From contig NZ_RBZV01000006.1 in the NCBI RefSeq assembly GCF_003628145.1, positions 62,001 to 126,000 of the forward strand: DNA of 64,000 nt, in the 5' to 3' direction. The notes below the pieces were generated by a model that made no database searches, was not told the DNA's origin, and saw only the letters and a list, made by a program, of their open reading frames with translations. The DNA is from Trinickia fusca. GTDB taxonomy: Bacteria; Pseudomonadota; Gammaproteobacteria; Burkholderiales; Burkholderiaceae. Position numbers and translations under genes: made by a program. Shown piece after piece: positions 1-8,908 of the stretch; the first letter of the stretch is position 1; each line of letters begins with the position of its first letter.

Positions 1-452
1 TCGTACTCCGGCACGATCTGGATTGCGTCGTTGCCGCTTGTCTTGAGTACGGGGCTCAGCCATTCACCCGAGATGGCGCCCACGTCGTGAAAGAGCTGGA
101 TCAGCTTGTCCACGAGCACGAGCTCCAGCTCGGCGGATCGCGCATACGGCACCATCAGATAGATCAGATCGACCACGAGAGGCGGCGGCACGACGACTAG
201 CGCGGTGCCCTCTAGATGGGTGGCCGCGCGACGCGTCAGGGCGGGTGGCGAATTGCGCAGATACGGGTTGATTTCGGTCTGGTAAAGATAGAGCGAGAGC
301 TTCGTTTCGTCCTGACTCTCTATCTCGCCCGGCGAATCGAACACGACGGCCGACTCCGGCTCGAGCTCGGGGATGTGATGCCGGATCATCCGGCGCAGCG
401 ACTCGCTGACCGCGCGCAGGACCTGGCCGCCGTCGATGTCGGGTTGACTCAT
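1..452 (-). CDS. DUF4255 (Pvc16/Afp16-like) eCIS protein, 3' end cut by window
   Basis: The minus strand reads open from an ATG at 452 to the window edge, so the C-terminus is missing. The protein begins MSQPDIDGGQVLRAVSESL and continues with a short-helix plus strand pattern (LSLYLYQTEINPYLRN, then PPLVVDLIYLMVPYA and LIQLFHDVGAI). That arrangement is typical of the DUF4255/Pvc16 N-terminal domain, which is found at the tail-terminator position of extracellular contractile injection systems and related phage-like particles. The start overlaps the stop of the upstream gene as TGATG, which argues for translational coupling. The family call is from memory of the pattern. The eCIS assignment is supported by the DUF4157 proteins nearby. 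Confidence 0.75.
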   Translation of the reverse strand, partial: MSQPDIDGGQVLRAVSESLRRMIRHHIPELEPESAVVFDSPGEIESQDETKLSLYLYQTEINPYLRNSPPALTRRAATHLEGTALVVVPPPLVVDLIYLMVPYARSAELELVLVDKLIQLFHDVGAISGEWLSPVLKTSGNDAIQIVPEY

Positions 453-1402
453 CAGAGCGTGAACACGGTGTCGGTTTGACTGACGATCTGCGGCTGCCGG
501 TTGTTGACCTGCGCCAGCACGGAAATGTCGCTGTTGCAGGTCGTTCTCAGATAGATGTAGTTCAGATCGTGCGGCACCCAGGTGATATAGGCGTTCAGAA
601 AGAACTCGAGTGTTTGCGACCCATTGATGCTCGCACCGCTCCCGGATGGCTGCGACGTGACGAAAGACAGGGTATCCACGCCATAGGAAACCAAGGTGAG
701 CGGGATCTGCCCTTGCTGACTCGCGAGCGTGACGCCGTTCGATTCGGCGAAGTCCGGGCCGAGCGACCAGTTGACCTTGCCGAGCCCCCGCTTCGCGCTG
801 ACGATCACGTCGATCTGGTTGCCCGGCCGCGCGCCCTTGACCGTGAAGCTGACGGGACGATAGTTGAGTTCGTGCTCGTTGAGCACGGCGCTGATGCGGC
901 CGTTGCGCCACTGCACGGCGCCTTGCGAGCCGATCGTCGCCAGCACGACGGCCTCGTTGTTGAGCGTGCAATAGCCTTGCACGTAGTCGACACCGGGGCG
1001 TACGCGCAGGAACAGCGTCAGCGTGAACGAATAGCCGGCCTGCGTGCTCGTTTGAACGGCGGAGCCGGTGCGGATCGTCATCACGGCATTGTTGAATTCG
1101 ATTTGCCGAATGCATGAATCGCCCGTGGTGCTCGATGGCGTGACGTTGTACGAGAAGCCCACGCTGTCGCCCGAGCGTGCGCCTAGCGACCACGAGACAC
1201 CAACCGTCGTGAAGGTGAAGTTGAGGTTGCTGTTCGCCGCCACGTTCGCGAATTGCAGGGTGACCGGAAGCAGCTTCCAGATCTCGGTCTCGCCGCCCAC
1301 TTGTGCGCCAACTTGTGCGCCCGAGTTTGACGCGGCAACGGGGTTCGGCAATGCGGCTGGCGCGGCGGGGCCTTCCTGCGCCGAAGGCGATTCGGTAGTC
1401 AT
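452..1402 (-). CDS. Tandem beta-domain protein of the eCIS-linked cluster (316 aa)
   Basis: I do not recognise a named family. After a 40-residue Ala/Pro/Gly-rich N-terminus there are two copies of one roughly 130-residue, Thr/Ser/Asn-rich beta domain (about residues 42-170 and 180-316). Both copies share a V-(S/N)-W-S-L-G element followed by an LTLFL/LEFFL strand. The second copy aligns along its length with the small protein at 2534-2950 (GPDFAESNGV versus GPNFESSGGV). There is no signal peptide or membrane segment. AAGGGACGCAG precedes the ATG, and the stop overlaps the start of the DUF4255 gene. A structural or accessory component of the injection particle is an inference from position. 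Confidence 0.8.
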   Translation of the reverse strand: MTTESPSAQEGPAAPAALPNPVAASNSGAQVGAQVGGETEIWKLLPVTLQFANVAANSNLNFTFTTVGVSWSLGARSGDSVGFSYNVTPSSTTGDSCIRQIEFNNAVMTIRTGSAVQTSTQAGYSFTLTLFLRVRPGVDYVQGYCTLNNEAVVLATIGSQGAVQWRNGRISAVLNEHELNYRPVSFTVKGARPGNQIDVIVSAKRGLGKVNWSLGPDFAESNGVTLASQQGQIPLTLVSYGVDTLSFVTSQPSGSGASINGSQTLEFFLNAYITWVPHDLNYIYLRTTCNSDISVLAQVNNRQPQIVSQTDTVFTL

Positions 1403-1431
1403 CTGCGTCCCTTTGAGGGTGGGCGATCGGG

Positions 1432-2046
1432 TCAGCCGAGCTCGATCGCGAACGAGCTCATCCCGATCACCGTGCTGCGATCGTTGTTCGATTCCAACGT
1501 GACGCTTGCGCCTGGCGGCAGATCGACGCGACCGCGGACACTAGGTTGGTCGGTGCGCAGGTAGAGGGAGACTTGAATCTCTTGCGCATCGTTGTACGTC
1601 TGGAAATACATTTCGCGCGCATTGATGAGGAAATTGCTCACGTAGAGCACCGGGTCGATCCGGCTCGCGACGGAGAGCCCCACGAGATGGTCTCCCTCGC
1701 TGCCGTCGCTCCACATCGCCTCCTGGTCGGCCTGCAAGGTCAGGAACGCCTTGCTGTTGGCGCGCAGGTTGGCGAACGTGAGCGTCAGAGGCTTGAGCGT
1801 CCGGACCTCGCGAAAGATCCGCTCATTGAGCGCATGGCTCGCGTTCGCGATCAGATGCGCGTCGAGGAACTGCTGGTCGTCGCTCGAGAGCGCGTCGCGC
1901 TCCTTCTTGATGGACTGCATGACCGCCTCGACGTCCACGCCAAGAATTGGCGGCGGCGGCGGGGCATTGGCGGTCACGGGCGATGCCGCAATCTGGGCAT
2001 CGCCGTTTCTGGCGTCCTTGGCAAAGCGATCGTCCTTGGGTGTCAT
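1432..2046 (-). CDS. Beta-domain protein of the eCIS-linked cluster (204 aa)
   Basis: The N-terminal 35 residues are polar and end in a Pro run (PPPPP). A helical stretch follows at about 38-75 (VMQSIKKERDALSSDDQQF). The C-terminal part (about 80-204) is a beta domain. Its segments LTLTFANLRANS and INAREMYFQT match LQFANVAANS in the 316-aa protein and NAREVKVNT in the 139-aa protein, so it belongs to the same paralogous set. GGAGCAGGC precedes the ATG and only 11 bases separate it from the gene upstream in the operon. No catalytic motif is visible and the function is unknown. Its place in the operon next to a DUF4255 gene suggests an injection-particle accessory role. Confidence 0.75.
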   Translation of the reverse strand: MTPKDDRFAKDARNGDAQIAASPVTANAPPPPPILGVDVEAVMQSIKKERDALSSDDQQFLDAHLIANASHALNERIFREVRTLKPLTLTFANLRANSKAFLTLQADQEAMWSDGSEGDHLVGLSVASRIDPVLYVSNFLINAREMYFQTYNDAQEIQVSLYLRTDQPSVRGRVDLPPGASVTLESNNDRSTVIGMSSFAIELG

Positions 2047-2057
2047 GCCTGCTCCGA

Positions 2058-2441
2058 TCAGCTCGGAAACGGGATCGAGAAATCGCCGACGGCGATGTTG
2101 CCGGAACTGGAGTAACCGATGAATTGGTATCGCAATCTGACCTGGACCCCACTGAACGGGAAATTGCCCGTGAGCGCCGACCCGCCGGGCTTGATCGGCA
2201 CGACTAGTTTCACGGATTGAGGATTGCCCGACTGATTTTGTCCGGCCAGCATGGAAATCGATTGCGGCTTGACCTCAAGGGAAACGAGCGGCGCGCTGGG
2301 CTCCGGGGGGTACGGCGACTGGATCTGAATAGACTGGTTGTGCAACAGGGAAATTAAGTTGTCGCCGGACAAATTCAACTGCGCATTTAACGTGTCGTTC
2401 TCGTTGTCGGCCGTGAAAGTGAACGCAATGGTATATTCCAT
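2058..2441 (-). CDS. Small beta-rich protein of the eCIS-linked cluster (127 aa)
   Basis: I chose the ATG at 2441 (MEYTIAFTFTADN) because GCGGAGGC lies just upstream with normal spacing. A longer reading to 2516 lacks such a site. The protein has many alternating strands (SIQIQSPYPP, VSLEVKPQSISM, VQVRLRYQFIGY), no cysteine, no signal peptide and no transmembrane segment. It does not clearly carry the repeated domain of its neighbours. It sits between two members of that family in a tight minus-strand gene run, so it is probably co-expressed with them. Function is unknown. Confidence 0.7.
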   Translation of the reverse strand: MEYTIAFTFTADNENDTLNAQLNLSGDNLISLLHNQSIQIQSPYPPEPSAPLVSLEVKPQSISMLAGQNQSGNPQSVKLVVPIKPGGSALTGNFPFSGVQVRLRYQFIGYSSSGNIAVGDFSIPFPS

Positions 2442-2533
2442 AGCTAGCCTCCGCAGTGCTCTCGGTCGGCCGGATTTCGCCGTTGGCGCGCATCCGGCCA
2501 CATAAACGTGAAGCAAATATTGGAAACCAGGCG

Positions 2534-2950
2534 TTATTGCGGATTCCAGTAGAACGGCGTGAAGTTTTGATTGACGACCAAAGGCTGCGCATTGCCGACT
2601 TTAGCCGTAATTTGCACACCTGGGTCCGAACGCGAGCGAAGCGAGAACATCTGCGTATTGAGTTGTGCAACCAGATACAGATCCACCGAGAATTGCAGCG
2701 CGCTGCCGCCACCACCACTGCTCTGCGTGTTGACTTTCACTTCCCGCGCGTTGGCGTTGAAGCTGGTGAGCGGAAGATTGCCACCGCCGGATAGGCTAAC
2801 TTGAACGCCGCCAGAGCTTTCGAAATTCGGACCGGTGCTAAACGCGACTTGCGGCGTCTGCTGTTGCAGTTCGATCCAGATCGTCTGGCCAGCCTGAGCA
2901 TTGGTGACATTGAACGTCACATGTTGATACTTGACATCTTCATTAGCCAT
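2534..2950 (-). CDS. Single beta-domain protein of the eCIS-linked cluster (138 aa)
   Basis: I set the start at MANEDVKYQHVTFNV (2950), with GAAAGGGA upstream. Two in-frame ATGs at 2986 and 3016 are possible alternatives. The whole protein is one copy of the domain found in the C-terminal half of the 316-aa protein: YQHVTFNV/YRPVSFTV, GPNFESSGGV/GPDFAESNGV and AKVGNAQPLVV/AQVNNRQPQIV line up in order. It is the first gene of the minus-strand run that ends in the DUF4255 gene. No enzyme motif is present. It may be a surface, sheath-decorating or carbohydrate-binding module, but that is only a guess. Confidence 0.75.
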   Translation of the reverse strand: MANEDVKYQHVTFNVTNAQAGQTIWIELQQQTPQVAFSTGPNFESSGGVQVSLSGGGNLPLTSFNANAREVKVNTQSSGGGGSALQFSVDLYLVAQLNTQMFSLRSRSDPGVQITAKVGNAQPLVVNQNFTPFYWNPQ

Positions 2951-3199
2951 GATTGAAAAATCCCTTTCAATGAAACGGTTGAACATTACTCCATCGAGTG
3001 GATTCTCATGCTTCACTCACGCCTCAACCTGTCGCCTTATTTTTTTAGCGATTTTGCATGCGGCGCGAGGAGCAGCATGCCGCTGCTGATCAACGATATA
3101 AATAGATGATGAGGAATTCAAGTGCTTTTGACCTCACCATGATATTTTAATGTCGAGCATGACAGGTCATTCCAGGTCGGATATCGTGCCCGTCGTTTT

Positions 3200-5824
3200 T
3201 TATTTGTTGCGCATATCCGGGGAGCGTGGGAAAGCTGGACTGAAATGCACACCCGCGAAAAAGACGTAGATCTTGCGAAGGTTCCCCTCGTCGCCTGCGA
3301 CGGGCGTTACGCCGTAAGCGGTGGAGCCTTGCGAAGCAGGGACCTCATGCACGCTATACAGCGTGAACGACTCGCCCGTTCGCTGGCGCAACAACTCCAG
3401 CAAACGCGCGGCCAGCGCCGGATTGTTCAGGTCCAGATAGCCGACCGGAGCGCAAAGCCGTTCCTCGACCAATTGCGTGCGCAATTGCTGGGCTTCGCTT
3501 GCGTTCAGTTGCAGTCCCGCAGCCTTGAAGACCGAGATCAGCAGACAGTTGTCGTCGGTACCGTCCGCATATCCGATCATGAACGCCTCGTCGGCGTGGA
3601 TTCTGCGCGCCTCGGCAAGCACGCTTTCATGCAATTGTTCGGGGCCTATCCGCGCACCTTGGATCGCGACCTGATGCGTGAAAAAGGTCTTTTGTGCCGG
3701 ATCGACGCCGAAATAGCTGCCGCTGAAACTTCCGGCTCCGCTAAACGGTATGGATAGCGCTTGGCTCAACCGCTGACGCTTTAAGCCCCCCAACATCGTG
3801 TTGTGCTTCTTGAAGTAGTTTTGGGATTCCATCTCGAACGCTTCATACCCGCTGCCATGGATGAACCTGCGTCCGTACTCCTCCTGCTCGGCCTTGGTGG
3901 CCTTGGGAAATCGATCGCGGATGGTGGCGAGTTTCGTCCCGCTCTTGTCTGAGCGCTCGTTGAACGTGCGATTGATGATGACGTTCGTCAAACCGGTGTG
4001 ATCCTGCGATGCCTTGCCCCGCAACGCGTCGTGTGCGAGACGAGAGAGGTCTGTGCCGACAGTCAGGTTCTGAAAGTCCGTCAGAAACGAGACGTTGCGC
4101 TGAGGATGCCGGTTGTTCTGTGCATCGACGAGCAACTGCGCGAGGGCGTCGGCGCGCACGTCTTCCGCTTCTTCGTTGGTCAGCGGGCGCCCCTGCGCAG
4201 TTTGGATCTCTTCGATCATCCTGCTCAACACACCTCCGTAGTACTGCTCAAGTTCATCGGCGGCGTATTGCGCAAGCCGTTTGGCCAAGAGCGTGTATTC
4301 GGCGCCGTTGTCTCCGAACTCCAGAGGCTCTCCGGAAACCGGGCTCGGCCGCGCAGCGGCCGTCGCATCGATGAAGAGGTTCGGCTCAGGCGCGTAGGGC
4401 AGCAGCGGGTCCAGCCGCGCGTACATATCGCGAAACCGCATGTCCTTCGCGATGGTCTCGGAAAAACCGGCGAGCGCCTGATCTTCGATTTTCTTGCCGA
4501 TCGCCCCCTTGTCGCTCTCGCTGACACGAGCCATCACGTCCTTGACGAGCTTCTCTTGCGGTTGCGGACGGTAGCCTCCGGCGATCATGAGCGGTCGATC
4601 CGGCGGCATCGGCTCGGTATCGTCATCCATCTGCTGCGCGCCGGACCCGATACCGGACAGCGTCTCGTCGAGGACATGGAAGATGTGCCGCCCCTCATCG
4701 GTTCCGGCCGCCCTTGAGCCGGTGTCGAAGTCCTGGATGGACACGTAGGGGTGGTAGCCTTGCGACGTGAAGTATCGCGTCAGATCGCGTGTTTCATCGC
4801 TGTGCAGGACCTGATTGCGCATGTCCCCGTAAGGGAAGTTGCCGCTGAATGTCGAGCGCACGATGGCGATCGCGAACGGCGTCCCGGCGATCAGTTGTCG
4901 CGCTTGGGCGATGGCTTTGTCGAGGTCGCCTTGCGCGGATTCCGGCGCGTTGATCCCGAACACCAAGGCGACACGGGCCACATCGCCGGGACTCAACCCT
5001 TCGGTGATCGCTTTGACGACGTCTGGAATCTTCTCCACCTCGCTATACGACAGAATCGCGTTCACGATGTAAGCGAGCTGGCCGAACTTCTCCGACGAGC
5101 GTTCCGCGAGCTCGGCGCTCGACGTGTTGTCCGGTTCAGTCTGGAGGAGGGCTTTGAAGGCGTCGAATTGCGCGTTGCCGAATGCTTGAACGACCCCGGG
5201 GCTGCATGCAGCCTGGTGCAGATTCTGCGGGATCGGCTGCTGAGCTGATACGCCAGCAGGCAATCGCTGCGCTCGTGTTCCCATGCGCTCAGCGTCTGCC
5301 TCCAGCGCCGGGCTCGCATTCAATCCCGTGCGGCCGACGAAGCGCTCGGGTTCGACTTCTCCGCGCTTTTGCTGCACGACGTGCCAGGCCTCGTGCGGCA
5401 AATGCCGTTCCTGGCCTGGCCCGAGGTAAATGTCGAGGCCCCGAGTGTAGGCTAGCGCGCGCAACGCAGCGGGCCTCGACGAGCGGTAATGGACGCTGAC
5501 GTCGTGCATGGCCACGCTGGACAGGCGTTCGATTCCAGCCTTGAGCGGTTCAGGAAGTCCCGTGCCGGGGGATGGAACCGCTGGTGTAGGGGCATCGCCC
5601 GGTTCGTGGCTGGAGCCGAGGCTGCCTGGCAATGGGGACGATGGCTCGCGGCGCTGAATGACGCTGCTCGTGTAGCGGCCGCCGCCCATCGCCGTCAATC
5701 GACCGACCGCTTCCGGCGCCGCGGTGGTGGGCCGCTCCGGCGCTCGGGCAGCCGCGGCCTCATGAGAGCGCGTTGCGCCGGGGCGGCCGGGCTTCGCCAG
5801 AGGAGGGCTGCGATCGGTTGCCAC
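3200..5824 (-). CDS. DUF4157 eCIS cargo protein with papain/OTU-like C-terminus (874 aa)
   Basis: This is a large multidomain protein with a GTG start. Residues 1-90 are a disordered Ala/Pro/Arg-rich leader. Residues about 90-195 are the eCIS-associated DUF4157 domain with zincin-like HEAWH at 144-148 followed by VVQQ. A central region contains PYVSIQDFDTGSR, an acidic D-x-D-like motif that could bind a metal or nucleotide-sugar, but I cannot name that fold. Near the C-terminus TDDNC (Cys760) followed by LLISVFKAAG, and GVHFSPAF (His860), have the spacing of a Cys/His pair in an OTU- or papain-like protease. DUF4157 proteins are known cargo of eCIS particles, so a toxin or effector role is likely. 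The enzymatic activity is inferred. Confidence 0.8.
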   Translation of the reverse strand: MATDRSPPLAKPGRPGATRSHEAAAARAPERPTTAAPEAVGRLTAMGGGRYTSSVIQRREPSSPLPGSLGSSHEPGDAPTPAVPSPGTGLPEPLKAGIERLSSVAMHDVSVHYRSSRPAALRALAYTRGLDIYLGPGQERHLPHEAWHVVQQKRGEVEPERFVGRTGLNASPALEADAERMGTRAQRLPAGVSAQQPIPQNLHQAACSPGVVQAFGNAQFDAFKALLQTEPDNTSSAELAERSSEKFGQLAYIVNAILSYSEVEKIPDVVKAITEGLSPGDVARVALVFGINAPESAQGDLDKAIAQARQLIAGTPFAIAIVRSTFSGNFPYGDMRNQVLHSDETRDLTRYFTSQGYHPYVSIQDFDTGSRAAGTDEGRHIFHVLDETLSGIGSGAQQMDDDTEPMPPDRPLMIAGGYRPQPQEKLVKDVMARVSESDKGAIGKKIEDQALAGFSETIAKDMRFRDMYARLDPLLPYAPEPNLFIDATAAARPSPVSGEPLEFGDNGAEYTLLAKRLAQYAADELEQYYGGVLSRMIEEIQTAQGRPLTNEEAEDVRADALAQLLVDAQNNRHPQRNVSFLTDFQNLTVGTDLSRLAHDALRGKASQDHTGLTNVIINRTFNERSDKSGTKLATIRDRFPKATKAEQEEYGRRFIHGSGYEAFEMESQNYFKKHNTMLGGLKRQRLSQALSIPFSGAGSFSGSYFGVDPAQKTFFTHQVAIQGARIGPEQLHESVLAEARRIHADEAFMIGYADGTDDNCLLISVFKAAGLQLNASEAQQLRTQLVEERLCAPVGYLDLNNPALAARLLELLRQRTGESFTLYSVHEVPASQGSTAYGVTPVAGDEGNLRKIYVFFAGVHFSPAFPRSPDMRNK

Positions 5825-6407
5825 GTCGGGGATGCCCTGTTCTCGTTCGTGGAGCGGGTGGCGAATCGCGTCGGCCGACTACAACCGTTGTTCATTATGC
5901 TCGGACGAGGGCGCTGCCGGCTGCTCCGCCGTCAAGCGGAGAATTTACTTTTGGGTAGCCGGTCTATCCAGCTGCCAAGATTGACAGGGCTGGTGCAACG
6001 CCTCGGTTTGTTTGGTCAATCTGAGTTACCGATGCCTCACGTTTTCGGTTCGATTGCGCAACCAGCGGTTGCACACAAGAAAATCCGGTCAAAGTGCTCA
6101 TTGATTTCGAGATTTTTTACGCCCTGAGTCTCATCGCTTTGCTTAGCTTCGAAACCGCCGCGCCCCGTCGGCGGCCTGACCTCATCCCTGGGCGAAAACG
6201 AATTGTTCGGGGCCGACTGTTTAATGCCGATTCAGGGCAGTTTTTTACTCCGGGAAATATGCTATTTTCGTTGAGCGCGAGGTGAGGATCGGACATCTGG
6301 CCATACTCAGCATAGGCAAGGACGGTTCTGATAAGCGAGAATTAAAAACCTGCATTGCCAATAGCTTCGCGTCGCACGGCGTTCAGACAACGATAAGGAT
6401 CGTGCAA
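5825..6407. other. Divergent intergenic region between two eCIS cargo genes
   Basis: This is the 583-base space between the minus-strand 874-aa gene and the plus-strand 456-aa gene. I see no convincing gene in either strand. The part from about 5935 to 6290 is richer in A/T than its surroundings and probably carries back-to-back promoters. I could not assign -35/-10 boxes with confidence. Confidence 0.4.
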
Positions 6408-7778
6408 ATGACCCGTGAACCGCCCTGTCTCAAACCGCATAGACGCCATCGGATAAACGTTGCAGCAAGCCCGACTGATGCTCCGGTGGTAATACAGCAA
6501 CGCAGCGACAATCACGTCACCGCGATGGCTGCTTATCACTACGCGTCCTCCCCGATACGGCGGGCAGCGCCGGATATCAATTCAACCGGCCTGCCGGACG
6601 ATCTGAAATCCGGGATTGAAAACCTTTCCGGCTTGCCGATGGACAAGGTCAAAGTCCACTACAACTCCGCCAGACCGGCCCAAATGCGGGCGCTGGCGTA
6701 TGCGCAGGGAGCCGATATCCATCTCGCCCCAGGACAGGAAAAGCATCTCCCGCACGAAGCCTGGCATCTGGTACAGCAGGCCAAGAGGAGGGTCAGGCCC
6801 ACACTGCAGATGGGGGCGGGGACGCCAGTCAACGATGACAAGGGGCTGGAACATGAGGCCGATGTGATGGGGGCGAGAGCATCCCAGATGCGCAGCGATT
6901 CCGTGCCTTTGAATTTGCGCGCCTCTCATCCGCAAGGGCCAATGCCGGGCGGAGTGGTGCAGCGCGTGCTTGACGAAGACTTCGAGCACGGGGGGGAGGC
7001 AACGGAGGAGCAAACGGCGACGTGTAGAACCTTCGCCCAACAGGTGAGCGCTTTTGTCGATCGGGCTTACGACGAGCTGATGACGGGCCACGTAGGGGAA
7101 TGGAAAGGCGCCCGGTGGGTGGCGTTCCTCGAGCTCCTCCAGAGAAATAGCCCGATGGCGTTGACCCACGCCGGAAACGCCATCGAAGAACGCGTCTACG
7201 TCCTCATGCGTGCAGCGAAGATGCCAGCGCCCTGGACTGAGCAGCACTCCGATGGCATGGGCGGCGCCTCGAAGCCGGACATCGTTATCAACCTTGCGGG
7301 AGGGACTGTTGAGGGGTTGGTCGACATTACCTCCGATCGCGGCCACATCCTCGGCAAGGCGGGCGGTTGGACAACGAGCAAGCGCTATGTCTACGTGGCG
7401 GAGGCGTACTATCCATCGATCCGGGCGGAGCACCTGCCGATCATCCGCGCAGCCGTGGAAGCGAACGGAATGGACGCGGACCGGGTTAGATTACTGATCG
7501 AGGCCGCCGACGCCGAACGCGCGGACAAGCAACGCAAAAAGCAGGATGCCGCTACCAAAGCGCGGAACGTGCTCAATATGTACCCATCGTTCGCCCGCTA
7601 CGTGGAGGCCGAGCACATGGGGAACGCCACGCAGGCCGGGAAATACCTGTTGAAACACGGGATACGCGTCAAGGGAATGAAAGTTCCGAAACGCCGCGGG
7701 GCGCGATCCCTGGAAGTCATCAAGGCCGCCAGGAACAAGGCGCGGAAGGCTAAGGCTGCAAAGGAAGTAGTGAGCTAG
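6408..7778 (+). CDS. DUF4157 eCIS cargo protein with putative nuclease-like C-terminus (456 aa)
   Basis: I chose the ATG at 6408 (MTREPPCLKP) because AAGGAT lies 8 bases upstream; an upstream GTG at 6282 has no such site. Residues about 60-160 form a DUF4157 domain closely similar to that of the 874-aa protein, with HEAWH at 116-120 and LVQQ. A GGVVQR element follows at about 181-186. The C-terminal domain contains KPDIVINL (about 289-296), GLVDITSD (303-310) and K317. That is loosely like the D...(D/E)xK layout of restriction-fold nucleases, though the match is weak. The last 60 residues are very Lys/Arg/Ala-rich. Likely cargo of a contractile injection particle; activity is unproven. Confidence 0.75.
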   Translation: MTREPPCLKPHRRHRINVAASPTDAPVVIQQRSDNHVTAMAAYHYASSPIRRAAPDINSTGLPDDLKSGIENLSGLPMDKVKVHYNSARPAQMRALAYAQGADIHLAPGQEKHLPHEAWHLVQQAKRRVRPTLQMGAGTPVNDDKGLEHEADVMGARASQMRSDSVPLNLRASHPQGPMPGGVVQRVLDEDFEHGGEATEEQTATCRTFAQQVSAFVDRAYDELMTGHVGEWKGARWVAFLELLQRNSPMALTHAGNAIEERVYVLMRAAKMPAPWTEQHSDGMGGASKPDIVINLAGGTVEGLVDITSDRGHILGKAGGWTTSKRYVYVAEAYYPSIRAEHLPIIRAAVEANGMDADRVRLLIEAADAERADKQRKKQDAATKARNVLNMYPSFARYVEAEHMGNATQAGKYLLKHGIRVKGMKVPKRRGARSLEVIKAARNKARKAKAAKEVVS

Positions 7779-7812
7779 GATTTCCTGATCTGTGCGATTC
7801 ACAGACATTGTT

Positions 7813-8115
7813 TCACTTTCTTGAAGGCCGTTTTCTTGGCGTGTCGAAACCTGTGCCACCGATAGGAGACACGGGTTCCGACACGCGCCGATGATGTTCG
7901 GCAAGGATCTTGTCGACACGCCATTCGCAGTGCCGAATTCGCTCTTTCCTCTCATCGTACGCGCCTTCCACGTCCGCCGCGAGAGGAGTGACGTCGCCCA
8001 ATTCTGCGATGCGATCGACGGGCGCTTTGCCACCAAGCGAGCCATGTGGGCAGCGCCAGTTGAGGCGAATTGCCATTCCTCCATTCGCTGTTCGATCGCG
8101 TCCTCGGTAGGAGCA
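7813..8115 (-). pseudogene. IS481-type transposase, C-terminal remnant
   Basis: In the minus frame ending at 7813 the peptide contains LNWRCPHGSLGGKAPVDRI and then AYDERKERIRHCEW. This is the typical C-terminal end of IS481-family DDE transposases (NW-x-RPHGSLGGKTPxDR...KERI). Nothing upstream of about 8115 in this frame continues the transposase, because the sequence switches to inovirus rep DNA. It is therefore a short leftover marking the left edge of the phage island. No inverted repeat could be defined. Confidence 0.6.
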
Positions 8116-8139
8116 TGGCGGGCCCAGAACTCGTTCAGG

Positions 8140-8908
8140 TTTCAGCGTGCGGGTGCGGCGGCACTTCCAGGAGATTCGAGCACTGCCTAGGGGCGCACAG
8201 GGCAAGCGTGAAATCGCTGAGGATGAGAGCGAGCAAGACGCTTCGGTCAAAGCGGCGAAGTCGCTGCAAACGTCGATCGGGCGCTCCAAGCGGATGATCC
8301 GCAAGCGGTGCAAGGCGATCCGTGCCGATCGCGTGCTGACGCTCTCGACGCGTGCAAACGAAACGCGCATCGAGGTATGGGCCAAGTGGTGGGACGCCTT
8401 CCGACGCCGGCTCGATGCGATGCAAGACTTCCATTACGTGGCCGTGCTCGAGCGGCAGCAGCGTGGTGCTTGGCACATTCACGTGGCCGTAAGTGGTCGA
8501 CAGAACTGGAAGCTGTTGCGCTCGATCTGGCTGTCGGTGATCAGGAAGTCGGGCACGGATGGCACGGTGAACGACAGCTTTCGAGGTAGCAAGGCAAACG
8601 CTATTTTCAAGCGGATCGGCGGCAAGGGCAGGGCCATGCGGCATCGAATCGCCACGTACATCGCGAAGTACGTTGGCAAGGACGCGGACGCGACGACGTT
8701 CAACAAGAAACGGTACTGGACGAGCCGGGGCATTGCGTTGCCCGAAGTAACGACATACGCGCATCTCGGCCCGGAGTTCGGCGCACGTGATGCCGTCGTG
8801 GCTGCCCATCAATGTGCGCTCGGCAATGGCGCAACGTGTGATGGAGCACAGTTCTACTAGAACCAGGGAATAGGGGTGTTTTGGATGGCGACCGGAAATA
8901 CAAACTGA
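8140..8908 (+). pseudogene. Inovirus HUH replication protein, truncated copy
   Basis: The reading from 8147 is nearly identical to residues 83-333 of the intact rep at 20186-21187. It keeps the HUH-type AWHIHVAV motif and the catalytic-Tyr segment YIAKYVGK. Two lesions make it a pseudogene: the first about 80 codons are missing at the junction near 8140, and a TAG replaces the TGG Trp codon near the end (QFY then stop at 8860), removing 16 residues. The rest of the reading is still open, which suggests recent decay. Confidence 0.8.
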
